Origin: Dastarcus helophoroides | Taxonomy: Eukaryota; Arthropoda; Insecta; Coleoptera; Bothrideridae | Direction: 5' to 3' | Assembly: GCA_028583605.1 (NCBI GenBank) | Contig: CM053327.1 | Location: forward strand, 34,094,126 to 34,158,125 | Length of the DNA stretch: 64,000 nt | Shown here: piece after piece, positions 1 through 11,165 of the stretch | Position numbering within the stretch: position 1 is the stretch's first letter | How the letters are laid out: each line of letters opens with the position of its first letter | Position numbers and translations under genes: made by a program | The notes under the pieces: model-generated | Told to the model about the DNA's origin: nothing | Seen by the model: the letters and a program-made list of their open reading frames with translations, nothing else | Database searches by the model: none

Positions 1-1
1 A

Positions 2-397
2 CGGTCCGCGATGCATATTCAAAAACCTACAAGCGAACGTGAGCTATTGAAACTCTTCGGTGAATTTGATGCACGCTGTTCCGAAACATTAAAACCATCA
101 AAACACTCCGAAGTAGCAGGAACTTCAGGTACATACAGATGGAGGCCCGAACGCACGGACATAAAATATAAAAGAACGAGGACCACATGTTTCAAATGTG
201 GTCGTCAAGGTCACCGTCAAGATGTTTGTCGTCAGTCGAGGAGAGAAACATCGCCCAAGCCAAAGTTCAGTGATAACGATAAAACTGAGCAAGTTAACAT
301 ACCTTCCTGCAATCACTGCAAGAAACTAGGACACAGCGAAACTACTTGTTGGTATAAACACGGTAAGCCCAAGAAGGCATTCGTGTTAAGAAAATGA
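2..397 (+). pseudogene. Ty3/gypsy Gag C-terminal part (nucleocapsid), 5' end outside window
   Basis: The reading frame is open from the window edge and ends at TGA 395-397. Counting from the first ATG at 11, it carries two retroviral-type CCHC zinc knuckles: C60-C63-H68-C73 and C100-C103-H108-C113. Such knuckles bind the element's RNA during particle assembly (family knowledge). The region between and around them is rich in Lys and Arg, as expected for nucleocapsid. Protease follows downstream in the same frame after the single stop, so this is the 3' part of gag in a gag-pol retrotransposon. The 5' LTR, primer-binding site and capsid part lie outside the window. The element is defective further on, so this is scored as a pseudogene although this stretch is itself intact. 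Family assignment is secure; the specific lineage is not. Confidence 0.85.
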
Positions 398-858
398 CGC
401 CACCTGAATGGAACACCTCTAGCAACGTTATTATGTAGGGATGAAGCGCCTTCGTTTTCGTACCTTATCGATAGTGGTGCCGACGTATCAATTACCAAAC
501 AGTCTGTTGTAAAAACTTTAAACGCCCGTGTTAGAACGGATAAGAACTCAAGTGTGTTTTCGGGTCTCGGAAACCAAGTCGTTCACCCCATCGGCGTTTG
601 TGATTTATTGGTAATTTTACCCTCCGTAACGTTAGAGATTAGTTTTACTATCGTACCAGACCATGTTATTCCAGGTGATATTGACATAATTATTGGATGG
701 GATGTTATGAAACGGCCTAGTTTACGAATTGAGAAAGGTGTTAATGGACTAGATTTACAGTATAACCCTTTTAATTCGCCAAAAATATTAACTATAAAGA
801 GTGAAAATAAAGTAAAAATAAATCAGATAGACTTAGAAAGCAATTTAAAAAAACAATT
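398..858 (+). pseudogene. Ty3/gypsy aspartic protease region of pol, joined to an RT deletion
   Basis: Translation continues in the same frame as Gag after TGA 395-397. It gives a retropepsin-like segment with the active-site triad Asp-Ser-Gly (context LIDSGADVS, near 464-490) and the later hydrophobic-Gly motif IIIGWDVM (near 690-715). Retropepsins cleave the Gag-Pol polyprotein. The frame ends at TGA about 890, but the protein stops resembling pol near 845. There the sequence jumps, in another frame, to the part of reverse transcriptase just after its catalytic palm. An out-of-frame internal deletion is the simplest reading. The stop between Gag and protease could be a natural readthrough site or a later mutation. 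Confidence 0.8.
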
Positions 859-2845
859 GAGGAAGGAGTGCAAAACTTGGAAGAAGTTTTGAACGCATTG
901 TCGACACATGGGTTTACTTTGAACTACGAAAAATGTGCATTTTTAAGATTAGAGACCGAATATCTTGGTGTTGTGTTAAGTGAAGGAACAATACGTCCTA
1001 GTACTCGTAAAGTGAATGCTTTAAGTCAGTCAACACCCCCGTCGGATATTAAAGGTGTACGCCAATTTATGGGACTTGCCGGTTATTTTCGTCGGTTCAT
1101 AAAGGGGTTCTCTTTGTTAACCGCGCCTATCACGGCTCTGTTGCGAAAAAACTCCGTTTTTAAATGGACTCAAGAGTGCGAGAATGTGAGACAATTACTG
1201 ATAAATAAATTGACAGATTCGCCCGTGTTACGCATGTACGATCCTAATTTAAGTTGTGAACTTCATACGGACGCAAGTTCGATAGGTATCGGTGCCGTTC
1301 TTCTCCAAAAAGAAAATGGTGTTTCGCGACCTGTTGCCTATTATAGCCGACGTACTACCGATTACGAATCAAGGTACCATTCGTATGATTTAGAGACACT
1401 TGCGATAGTGGAAGCAGTAGAACATTTTCGTGTTTACTTGTACGGAGTACATTTTACAGTGTTTACTGACTGCAATTCAGTGCGAGCGACTGCGTTAAAA
1501 AAAGATTTACACCCTCGGGTAGCGCGCTGGTGGGTTAAATTGCAAGACTATGACTTCACGATCGAATATCGCCCTGGAACTAAAATGGCCCATGTGGATT
1601 ATTTAAGCAGAAACCCCATCCAAAATGAATCTGAATTAAAAGTATTGGCTTTAAAAACATTAAACGTTAGCAAAATTAGCAAGGTTGAAACTTTACGAGA
1701 GTTTCAAAAAAATGACTTTTTCTGTTGTGAAATATTCAGCAACCCCGACATTGATCCAAACTATACCGTGATAAACGGTGTAGTTGTGACCAAAACAACA
1801 CCATACAAATGCTTTGTGCCAAAAGCCGCTCGTCTTCTAACGATGCGACTTTATCATGATGAATCATCTCATATTGGCTGGGATAAGTGTATTGCGAAAA
1901 TGAGGGAAGACATATTCTGGCCAAAAATGGGACTGTGTTTAAAGAAGTACATAAGAAATTGCAGAGTGTGTGTCTTAGGGAAATCACACACCGGTCGCCG
2001 AGCAGGTATGTGGCAACAAGGTGAAAAAGCTGATGATATACTGCATACCTGGCATATCGATCACGCAGGACCTCTAGTGAAATCTAATGGTTGTACTCAA
2101 ATCCTTGTGATAATTGATGGTTTTTCTAAATTTTGTCGATTCCAACCAATCCCTAAGAAAACCTCCGAATATTCTATATGTGCGTTATTGCCGGTTTTCG
2201 AAGAATTAGGAAGACCAAAACGAATTATTGCCGATCGGGCAGCGGCATTTACTTCGGTGACGTTTAAAAACTTTCTTTATGAACAAAATGTCGAGCTACA
2301 TCATATTGCAACGGGAATGCCGCGTGGTAATGGACAAGTCGAACGTGTTATGCGAACATTATTTAATCTATTACGGGCAACATTAACTGCCGAAAAAGAA
2401 CATAAGTGGACTCTTGTGTTGCCTGCAATAGAAGACAATTTAAATTCGACTGTTCATTCGGTAACCGGATACGCGCCGAAAGTGCTTCAATTGGGAATAA
2501 ATCCTAGATTAGCCGCCACTCAGCTGTTTTTAGGAGATGCACCACAAGATGACATCTTTATTGACCCTGACAAGGCCGTTGCCACAGCCCGGGTTAAAAT
2601 AACAGATAACTCCCGTACCCAAGCTCGAAAATTCAACGCTGTACGTCATCGTACCGAATTGTTTTCCATAGGAGACCTCGTTGCAGTTGAGGATTCCCAG
2701 CTGGCTGGCGGAGGGAAGTTAAAACCCAAGGCCGTATACCGTTCGAACTTTATTACCTAGCGAAAGATACGTGCTGCAAAAAGCAGGACGGCGGACAACA
2801 GTAGCTGCTCACGAGCAATTAAGGCGCTGGCTAATTACAGAGTAA
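841..2845 (+). pseudogene. Ty3/gypsy pol remnant: RT thumb, RNase H, integrase
   Basis: A 630-residue open frame (868-2760) begins in the RT just after where the YxDD box should be. It keeps the conserved FTLNYEKC and FMGLAGYFRRFI motifs. RNase H follows with D135, E176 and D201. Integrase follows with an HHCC zinc domain (H330, H335, C365, C368) and the catalytic D398, D456 and E492. The gene order RT-RNaseH-integrase is diagnostic of Ty3/gypsy. Two lesions are visible. The RT fingers and palm, including the catalytic aspartates, are missing upstream. A frameshift near 2725-2730 puts the integrase C-terminal tail in another frame (2729-2845, ending at TAA). The element therefore cannot copy itself. 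Integrase looks well preserved, suggesting a fairly recent loss. No env-like frame follows. Confidence 0.92.
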
Positions 2846-3007
2846 TCAATAAATGTGAGTAGAAATTATATTTCTATTGCAGTATTTATCTGATTAAATA
2901 CTTGATTTAAAAAAAAAAAGAAAAGAAAAATTTTTGAAAAAAAAAAGAAAAATATTATTGAATTTGTTTTTATATGTAAACAATGTTACACAAGAATAAT
3001 ACATGAA
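2846..3007 (+). other. AT-rich 3' noncoding part of the gypsy element
   Basis: A-rich tracts follow the integrase stop. No open frame and no clear polypurine tract is visible. Confidence 0.5.
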
Positions 3008-3341
3008 AGACGGCTAGTGGCGATCCCACTATGCTAAAGGAGTGGCGATCCCACTCGATGAAATACTAACACCAAAGACGGCCTGTGGCGATCCCACTGT
3101 GCTAAAGGAATGGCGATCCCATTCGAAGATATACTAACACCTAACACCCCCAAAGACGGCTAGTGGCGATCCCACTATGCTAAAGGAGTGGCGATCCCAC
3201 TCGAAATACTAACCTAACCCAAAGACGGCCAGTGGCGATCCCACTGTGCTAAAGAAATGGCGATCCCATTCGATGAAATACAAAAACCCGAAAGACGGCT
3301 GGTGGCGATCCCACCACGCTAAAGGAGTGGCGTTACCACTC
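3008..3341 (+). repeat. Five tandem units of about 67-78 bp, each with two small hairpins
   Basis: Each unit starts with AGACGGC and holds two stem-loops separated by GCTAAAG-like spacers. Nearly all have the loop CGATC and a 5-6 bp stem around GTGG/CCAC. Stems are at 3015-3031, 3040-3056, 3083-3099, 3108-3124, 3161-3177, 3186-3202, 3230-3246, 3255-3271, 3300-3316 and 3325-3341. The units differ from one another, but most changes in one stem arm are matched in the other arm. The array lies directly 3' of the gypsy pol region and upstream of a possible LTR, so it is probably part of the element's 3' untranslated region. That placement is inference. Confidence 0.85.
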
Positions 3342-3346
3342 AAAAC

Positions 3347-3433
3347 GAAAAAAAAAAAACACACACACACGCACGCACACACGCACGCTCGCACGCACGC
3401 ACACACACACACACAAACAAACAAACAAAAAAG
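3347..3433 (+). repeat. (CA)n / (CGCA)n microsatellite with poly-A edges
   Basis: An A-run passes into alternating CA and CGCA dinucleotides, then CAAA repeats. This is a simple-sequence repeat. Short frames through it are artefacts of periodicity. Confidence 0.9.
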
Positions 3434-3529
3434 GAAAAAGAAAATACATACTGTAATCGTGATAATAATGTGATTATCAAAACAAAAATACTGCCTTTGA
3501 ATTTTGTACTTCTAGAAAAAAGAATAACC

Positions 3530-3795
3530 TATGGTGCGAGGACGCCCTTTACAGGATGGCCGTGTTAGCGGAATCCCCTTAAACACCCTATATAGTTGCC
3601 AAGTGGTGGCAACTTGGCTACGTCAGGACGGGCGAGCTCAGGAAACGCATCAGGAATGTATCGCGCAGCAGTACCGACCATACGCCGGAACCGAAGAGCC
3701 GCCGCTATAAATCGTTTAAACCTTATAAAAGATAAATAGAGTCCTATTCTTGAATATCTACTTTTATTGGGGAAAATACCCCCTATTTAACCCAT
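3530..3795 (+). promoter_or_regulatory. Possible 3' LTR segment of the gypsy element
   Basis: This is a GC-richer block after the element's 3' noncoding region. It contains an 8-bp-stem hairpin (AGTTGCCA 3594-3601 pairing with TGGCAACT 3607-3614), two TATA-like boxes (TATAA near 3706 and TATAAAA 3724-3730) and then an AT-rich tract. This resembles the U3-to-R order of an LTR. The 5' LTR is outside the window and I could not fix TG...CA ends, so boundaries are guesses. Confidence 0.3.
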
Positions 3796-5562
3796 AAAGT
3801 TTACATATATAAGCGCTTTTACCTTGAGACAAATATTGATTTTACTTGTTAAGTTGTCGATTTAAATATAATAATATAATATATAAATATAAAATGTTGG
3901 CAATAAGTTCACTTTTCAATGCTTTTCATTTTATACGCAGCAGGAAATAGGTTTAATTAAGCAATTTTGAATGACATAACACAAAGGGAGCAAGCAGGAA
4001 AACTGTAGCCGCGATATTTTAAGTACTAGAAAGCTTTTGAGACAGTTTCCCAATTAGAAAATTTGCATAATTAATTAAAATCTCAGTTAGGAGTCTCTAC
4101 TTATTTGCAACCAACCAATTCACTGCTTGTTTTGGTTTCTAAATTATAAACCTAGATCTTCAGTAAAGTTGATAATATTGCAATTAAAATTAGCTTGAGG
4201 CATTCGGACTTTTTATAGGATTTCGCTGCGCTTTCAGTTAGATAAAATACAAAAGTAGTTGCAATAAAAACAAAATGCTGATGTTGCTAAAACTTAAAAA
4301 GTGCCGCACTCCAAGCATTTTTACTTGATGCAAATTAACTGTCAGCTAAATCCATTATTGCTCGTTAAGCTCAGAAAATTCAATAATGGAACAACAGAAA
4401 GGGCCTTTACAGTTGGGTTTTCACCATTAATCGCTTTTATTAGCAATATGTCTACGGAGCAAAGACTAATATTTCAAAGCACAGCGAAAATATCGCAACC
4501 TTCGGCAAACAATTCAATAAAAAGTAGGCAATATTGAATTTTGTAGATTATTGGTTTGATTCTTATTGATGCTAATAAATATCATCAGCTAATTCCCTAA
4601 ATGAAATTCCCTGAATGAAAAAGTATAGCAGTAGTAAGTTGCATATTTTTCGATTAAAATGTCTACATAAACACCTAAAAACACGCAATATTATGTATAC
4701 GTGATCGTATTAACGAATTTGAGCAAAACATCATTCTGCAATTTGCACAAACTCTTTAAGCTAGCTGCATAGCGGGTCTCCAACAGTATAATACGCGTTG
4801 TCGGTAAGTTTGTGACAATGTCATTGTCGTTGAATCATTTATACAGAGAAAACAGGGAAAAATTATTCACTCTTTCTAGATATAATATTAGTTGAGGAAT
4901 ATCTGGAAATTGTTCCAAATAGATATTCGCCAATGGCAAAAAACGTATTTTACAAACGATCCCGGCTTTCAAGGTACGTCTACACAAATTTTCGTCAAAA
5001 TCACCTAATGGGGCAGTGGAAAGCCGACAAACAGACAGATAACCACAATTTCGCGTTTATGTATTAGTTAGGATTTATGATTGCGGACAGTCGAGTAAAA
5101 AAAATTTAGACCATCAATTTCATGTCCACCAAGGGTCTTTGTCACCAAGCTTGGTTATTTGGTCATTTTTCTGCGTAATCCAGTGACACACCAATGAATA
5201 CAAAAAACTAAAATCAATGTGAAAAGGGTGAATAAAAGTGTCTTTATTTGATCATCAGATGTCAATAAAAAAAAAGGTCAAGGAATTGAAATATTTATAG
5301 TTCCCAATTGCAAAAGTTTCTCCAGAAAGGTTTAAATTCCAGGCACGTAGTTTAATTATACGGTGAGGGTGCTCCCTTGGTGCTAACAAACCACCCTACG
5401 ACTTTTTTAGTTTTCTCTTCTTTACGTTATTACTCGTGACTTTCACTGCTTAAAAATTTATTGCATTTGAGACTGCTATACGTGCAGGTCCTAATTTTGG
5501 GCAATACAAACTAGACAGCGTGAATATGGAAAATAATTTACAACGCACATAAATGCTACCAT
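3796..5562. other. Non-coding AT-rich region with one dispersed repeat fragment
   Basis: No convincing gene is visible. A frame of 78 codons at 4301-4537 has no recognisable domain. About 4690-4800 matches the tandem units at 38752-39115 in the same orientation. About 4920-5072 matches the head of that family (38502-38690) in reverse orientation. This locus is therefore a rearranged copy of that repeat. Confidence 0.55.
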
Positions 5563-7340
5563 CAGGCCCGTATCCAGGGGGGGCTAGGGGGCTGCAGCCC
5601 CCCCGAAATTTTTTGGCTTCACACTAGATAAAGCTAAATTTTCCAAATGTGCTAAATTTTTAAAAACCATTTTTAATGGATCATTTTGTTTTCGTATTGA
5701 AATGCAAGGCCGTTTTTTTTCAAATTTGGTGCCATTTCTTTTTATTAGAGACCGGATTTTAAGCACAATCAAACAAGATAAAAAGGTGAGCAAAATGTTA
5801 AATTAGGCAAAAACAAAAAGCTAAAGAAGGCACCAAAAAGGTAAAATACTCTTAAAAAAAGGCATTAACAGGCCAAAACTCACAATTAACAAAAAAAAAA
5901 CATTTTAATGTCTCAGTCGAAAATAAAAAAGTAGATTTTAGGTAATACATACTCAGGATATTCAGAAGGAGTATAACATTTTGAAATAAAGAAGTTCTTA
6001 AAATTTCGAGTTGATTCTCCAATTTTCGCCCTAAATCTTAAAAGTTTTACCTTAAACTCATTCGAATTTTTTCCAAAATTTTGACATTTAAATCTGAGAT
6101 TTCGTTTCTAGAAAAATTTAAACTTTTCTTGATATTCATTTTTTTTATTTAAAATTTCAATCTTACGTTTTGAATTTTATTAAAATAATGATGAATTTGA
6201 AAGTTTTTCAAGCTTTAACTCCCTATTTTGAACAAAAATTTAAATTTTGAGAAGAACTGGAAATTTATACAAGCGATTTTTCGAAATTTAATACTAAATT
6301 TTGAGAAAAACTTGGATTTTGTAATAATAGTTTTACAGTTTTGGAATCTAACAATTTAAATTTTAAATACGGTTTTTGAATAAAATTTGGAATGTTAGGC
6401 CCTTTACTAAAAAATCAAAGCAGCTTATTAGCCATTATTTTGAGAAGACATTTTTTAATAAGTTATTTTTATGAATTTCTTCTATAATTTTTCTAACATG
6501 GCGATTGAACTTAAAAAAAAAGTCTAAAATGTGTATTATTTTATAAATTTCGAGTTTTACCCAAAACTTTAGCATTTTTAAGTTAAAAAATTCAGGATTT
6601 TTGTAATAACTTTAACCTGTCAGCTTAATTCGAAATTTTTAATTTTTTCAAATAGTTTTTACTTCATAATAAAAAATTTCGAAACTTTTTGTTATGAAGT
6701 TGATTTGTTTATATTTCGATTACGATTTGGGAAATTCGACTTTTTTCTCCAAAATGCGAATTCCAAGTGAAAACTTCGAAAAAAAATATTGAAATTTCTA
6801 TCTTAGTTACCAAATTTCAACTTTAATTAAGAATTTATTGTACTTTTAATCACGACATTTCAACTTTAAATACATATTTTTAGAAAAACTTGGTTTATAA
6901 AATTTTTACAACTTTTTACGATGAATTTAAAAATGTCAATATTAAAGTCGAAATTTTGAAAAAAAAATGTGCTTATTAACCTAAGTTTATTTTTCAAAAT
7001 ATTTACATTAGCACTGGTTCAAAATTTAGACTTCTTCCGAATATTTTGACTTTCTTTCTAGACATTTAATTTATAAAAAATCCCCTGGCCATTTTGAGAA
7101 AACACTAAAAGTTTCAGAAAATATCAAAGTTTATTTTTTGAATTTTGTTTCAAGACAAAATGTTAGGTGTTGTTAGTTTTTGTTAATAGATTTATTTTTT
7201 TGGGAATGAGAGATTTTTTTTAGAAAATTTTTACTTCAAAAACCTTTTTTTTTCAAAAATTATGACTTCTTTTTTCTTCGGATTCAGAGAGTAATTCTAA
7301 ATGTCAACTTATTTCTAAAATTTCGAATTTAAAACACTAA
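5563..7340 (+). repeat. 1.7-kb dispersed repeat, copy 1
   Basis: It begins with CAGGCCCGTATCC and a G-run/C-run palindrome (GGGGGCTGCAGCCCCC, 5587-5602). It then runs through AT-rich sequence that matches 29945-31668 in the same orientation over about 1.7 kb. No long open frame exists, so this is a non-autonomous or decayed element. The matching right-hand terminal repeat was not found, so the class is unknown. Confidence 0.75.
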
Positions 7341-8000
7341 AAATTTCGAGTTCGAACAGGTCACATTAAGAATAAACATATCCTAATTTTGTTCAGAAAT
7401 TAAAAATGTTTAAAAAAGTTAATATTTTCAGAAATGTTTAGTAATGAATTTTGGTTATTTTTAAGTATAACACGGTCGTAATTAAACTTTTTCTAAAACA
7501 AGTTTGTCCCCTCTAAATGTAGACTTTTCTAGACATTTCGAATTAAAATTCCAAATTCAAAAAACTCAAGATTAAGTTCAGAATTTCGATATCTGACATT
7601 TTTTAAAAAAATTTGGCGAAATTTTTGGATTAGAAAAAGAGTTTGTCTCTAAGAGGAAACTTGAACTTAAAAAAAAACATCTAATCTTCCAGAATTTAGA
7701 AAGAATATACAAATTTTAAATGTTCGGGTGCAAACTTTAAATTTGAGATAAAAGTTAAAATTATGAAATTAACCGAAATTTGAAAAAAATTTAAAAAAAA
7801 AGAGTTGTCTTTAGATGACTTCAACTACGTTTTTAAATAGAGCACTTTCTATAGGCATTTTTCATACACAAGTACAGCTTATAGAAGACAGTTGAAATAT
7901 AAATTTTAGAAAACGAATATCTTTCGAATAATTTTATCATCTTACCCACACATCTGTTTTTATTTAGAAATTAAATTAAGATAAATAGACAACGTTGTTG
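7341..8000. other. AT-rich low-complexity sequence
   Basis: It consists of degenerate AAATTT and TTTTAAA motifs, probably a continuation of the preceding repeat. No genes are visible. Confidence 0.5.
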
Positions 8001-8212
8001 TCAAATTACTTTGTCAGAATGTTGGACGAGTTAGGCTCTAGAAATGGTTTTAATGTATTTTTTTATATAAGACGAAATGGTAAGGAGAATACGTTCTATC
8101 CTAAAAAATTGTTCCAAATACTCCAAAACTAATTTTATATCCGGAAAGAGGAAATAACCTTTATCAATGTTCTATGTAACTTTCCACGAAGGCACAACGA
8201 TAGGGCACAATC
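8001..8212 (+). repeat. Fragment of the 38.5-kb dispersed family
   Basis: The stretch from about 8100 (ATTGTTCCAAATACTCC, then ATTTTATATCCGGAAAGAGG) to the GGGCACAAT motif near 8200 matches about 38640-38740 in order and orientation. Confidence 0.55.
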
Positions 8213-8217
8213 TTACC

Positions 8218-8440
8218 TTTTTTTTAAATATAAAAAAGAAAAATAAAGAAATTTTAAAATAAATGGACGTTTCATCATCAATTTACTGTGTTAAAAATGT
8301 AAATATTTGAAACCCGATCCACAAGAAACAACTACTCCGAGGATCGGGCTTCAAATATTTAAATTTTTAACACAGTAAATTGATGATGAAACGCTATTCA
8401 TGTTAAAATTTCTTTATTTTTCTTTTTTATATTTAAAAAA
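8218..8440. repeat. Foldback repeat, about 100-bp arms
   Basis: The left arm (about 8218-8320) and the right arm (about 8341-8440) are near-perfect reverse complements around a 20-bp spacer. The match covers the CATCATCAATTTACTG core and the poly-T/AAATA flanks. There is no coding capacity. It is probably a MITE or foldback insertion. Confidence 0.85.
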
Positions 8441-8599
8441 AGAAATTTATTTTTAAGTATTTCTTTCTCATTGTTCCCTTTCCATGTTATGCACTGCTGA
8501 CGAGCTCAAATAAGAGCGAAACATCGATGTCCAGACTACAACTTCTTTATGTATTTTTTTATATTTTCCTAATTTATCAAAAAAACATTTTTTTTCCAT

Positions 8600-8860
8600 A
8601 TCTAATTTTGGTCTCCTATTTTTCATTATTCCTATTCTATGTAAAATAAACTAACCTCTTAAGTTGTGAACTGTCATGAGGTGACGTTTTCAATAAATTT
8701 AAATATCACCTAGTCGCGTTTCATAAACTGTTTATAAAATTGTCAACAAACCACAAAAATTTAAATATTTCCAAACAGAGCCGAAGAAATGTTAAATAAA
8801 TTAAAAAAAACATAATATTTCATGTCAATAAGGGTCACCTCTAAATATAAACTTCTTTTC
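8600..8860 (-). repeat. Fragment related to the internal part of the 49.1-kb hAT-type MITE
   Basis: Reading the minus strand, TTTAACATTTCTTCGGC through TTTATTTTACATAGAATAGG matches about 49160-49400. No terminal repeats are kept here. Confidence 0.55.
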
Positions 8861-9795
8861 TCCAAATTCGTCTTTTTTCACAACATTTGTCTTTTTAAGA
8901 ATTTGTTTCCATTATTTTGAAATATTTTATCAAAATTCTTCGTTTTTTTTCAAAATTTTACTATTCTTTAAAATTTGACTCTTTCTGAAAATTTCAACTT
9001 TTTCTGATATTCGATGTAAATTTTGGTTGATTAATCAAAATTTGCCTTTTTTTGAAAATTTGCCGGATCCTTAAATAAAAAAAGTATGGTAAACACTTTG
9101 AAAAATATTTTTTTGAAAATTGTCAATTTTTGTACAAGGACACATTCCTCAAAATTCGAACTTGTTTTTCAAAATTTTGATGATCAACTCAATACCAGAC
9201 AGGGTGGAGTGCTCATCTCTCTCTGGCTTAAACATTCAAAAGAAAAAAATATTCATTCAGCCAGCAAATTCCAACATTTTCCCAAAGTTCACCCAGTTTC
9301 GACAATATTTTGAATTTTTAGGAAATTTGTCCTCGAAAATTTGATTTTTTTGTTGCAATTTCAATCTTTTTTTAGGCCTAGTAGGATCTTTTCTCAAAAT
9401 TTGGCCTCTTTTTTGCGTTTTCAAATTTCGATTTTTTTTCCAAATTGAAAGCCAACTTTTTTCTTGAAATTCATCTCAAAATTTAGTTTGATTTCATTTA
9501 AATTGATTTATTAATTTGCCTTCTTCATAACGAGATTTACAAAATTTGACTATTTCTCAAATTGTTACATTCAACGCCAAATCACCATTTTTTTCTCAAA
9601 ATTTCGTATTATTTTCGAAGTTTGTCTTTTTTTCGGAATTTCGATTATATTTTTCAAAATTTACCTTATTTTTAATTTCGACTTTATTCGGAAAAATCGA
9701 CCTTTTGGATTTCTGTGCAAAAATTACATTTTTTTCTCTACAATCGTTTTTCTTTACAAAAATTTCAATTAATTTTTGAAATTTATTTCTTTATA
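8861..9795. repeat. Degenerate T-rich satellite (TTTTTCAAAATTTCGAC-like)
   Basis: Short units of AAATTTCGA plus T-runs are repeated irregularly. The same vocabulary recurs at 31950-33560, 47140-47850 and 58860-61800. Reading frames here (for example 9086-9344 and 9546-9779) are strings of F, S, N and K and are not genes. Confidence 0.7.
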
Positions 9796-9798
9796 TAC

Positions 9799-11165
9799 AG
9801 GGTGGACCATAAGTAATGGTACATAGAGCAAGAGTAGACTTTTCGTATAAAAATAACGTGATTTAGCCATTTACCTTATACTAAAAGTTGATATTATCGG
9901 AGATAGGGTTGTCAAAGTTGAAAAAAAAATTGTGATTTTTTCGCATAACTGATGAACACATTTTACTTTAGACAAGAAATTTGGCATAGGGGGATTTCTT
10001 TGGTCAAGAAATTCTGATTTATTAACAGATTGTCAGTAACTCATAGGGGGCGCCACCTGCTCTACCTTGTATTATTCTAAAGCAACATAACTTTTTTGTG
10101 GCTTCATGTACACGTATTTTAAAAAGATATTTTTATTTACCTACATTTTTTAAGTAAAAAAGATATATCTTCTAAATGTTGAAACAAGTAACCGTTTTCA
10201 GGATATTTGCCTTCAAAATTTGCCGTACGTTTATTTTAAGTTATATAAATGGTAGGTTTCAGAATAAAAGTAATAAAACTGACTCTAAAATAATTTATAT
10301 CAAATAATACTCTACTGACATTATTATTACACATATTTTTTTAAATTTCGAAAGGAAATTTAAATAAAATACCAAAACAAAATTTATTTTCAAAAATAAG
10401 TATGTGGGAAATCACCTTTTTCATGTAAAGGGATTGTAAACAATCAAAAATCTGGCTTCTTTTATTGAAATTCATCTCCAAATATCTGATTTGACCACCC
10501 AGAATATTAGAATTTTCTTGTGCGGACTCAGAGATCACATCTCACATCTCTATGTTAGAAAATAAATTACCTCTTCGTTTTTTGGATTTTCTTTATTGAG
10601 ATTTTCAAAATTTAGGTAATAATATTATCAGCAAGGTAATATTTGATATAAATTAGTTTTAAAGCTGACTTATGATTACTTTTTTTCAAGCTTTCTTCGA
10701 AAATTTAATGTCTTAGTATTTTAAAACCAAGGCATGTCAAGCTTTAAAGGCAAATATCTTGGAAACGGTTGTTCGTATCAACCTTCAGAAAGTACACCTT
10801 TTTTACGTAAAAAATATTGGGAAATAAAATAACCCATTTAAAATTAATATACGTTGGTGCACAAATAAGTTATGATGATTTAGAATTATTCAGGATAGCG
10901 CAGGTAGCGCCCCCTATCAGCTATTGGTAATATGTTAGCAAATTACAGTTTGTCTACTTAAAAAACACCCTTGTGCCAAATTTCGTGCCTATATTACAAT
11001 TTATTCCATAATTATACGAAAAAATCGAATTTTTTTTTTAACTTTGACACCCTGTATCTCTGTTAATATCAACTTTTGGTATAAGGTAAATGTAGCTAAA
11101 TCACATTATGTTTATTCGGAAAATCCACCATTGCTCTGTGTACCATTACTTAAGGTCCACCCTGT
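9799..11165. mobile_element. Long-terminal-inverted-repeat element, non-autonomous
   Basis: The left end ACAGGGTGGACCATAAGTAA is mirrored by the right end TTAAGGTCCACCCTGT. The inverted match extends inward about 430 bp on each side with scattered differences. Shared landmarks include the GGTACA, TAAGGTAAA and GGGGGCGC(C/T)ACCTG segments. The central 400-500 bp has no transposase. The structure fits a foldback-type or MITE-type DNA transposon. Target duplication is unclear: the left flank is TATA and the right flank is TTCA. Confidence 0.85.

Noticed and set aside
3196..3222. CTAACCTAACCC resembling insect telomeric repeat
   Set aside because: Only two partial units inside the hairpin array; not a telomeric tract.
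3209..3473. Frames through the CA microsatellite
   Set aside because: Dipeptide strings caused by the simple repeat and the hairpin array.
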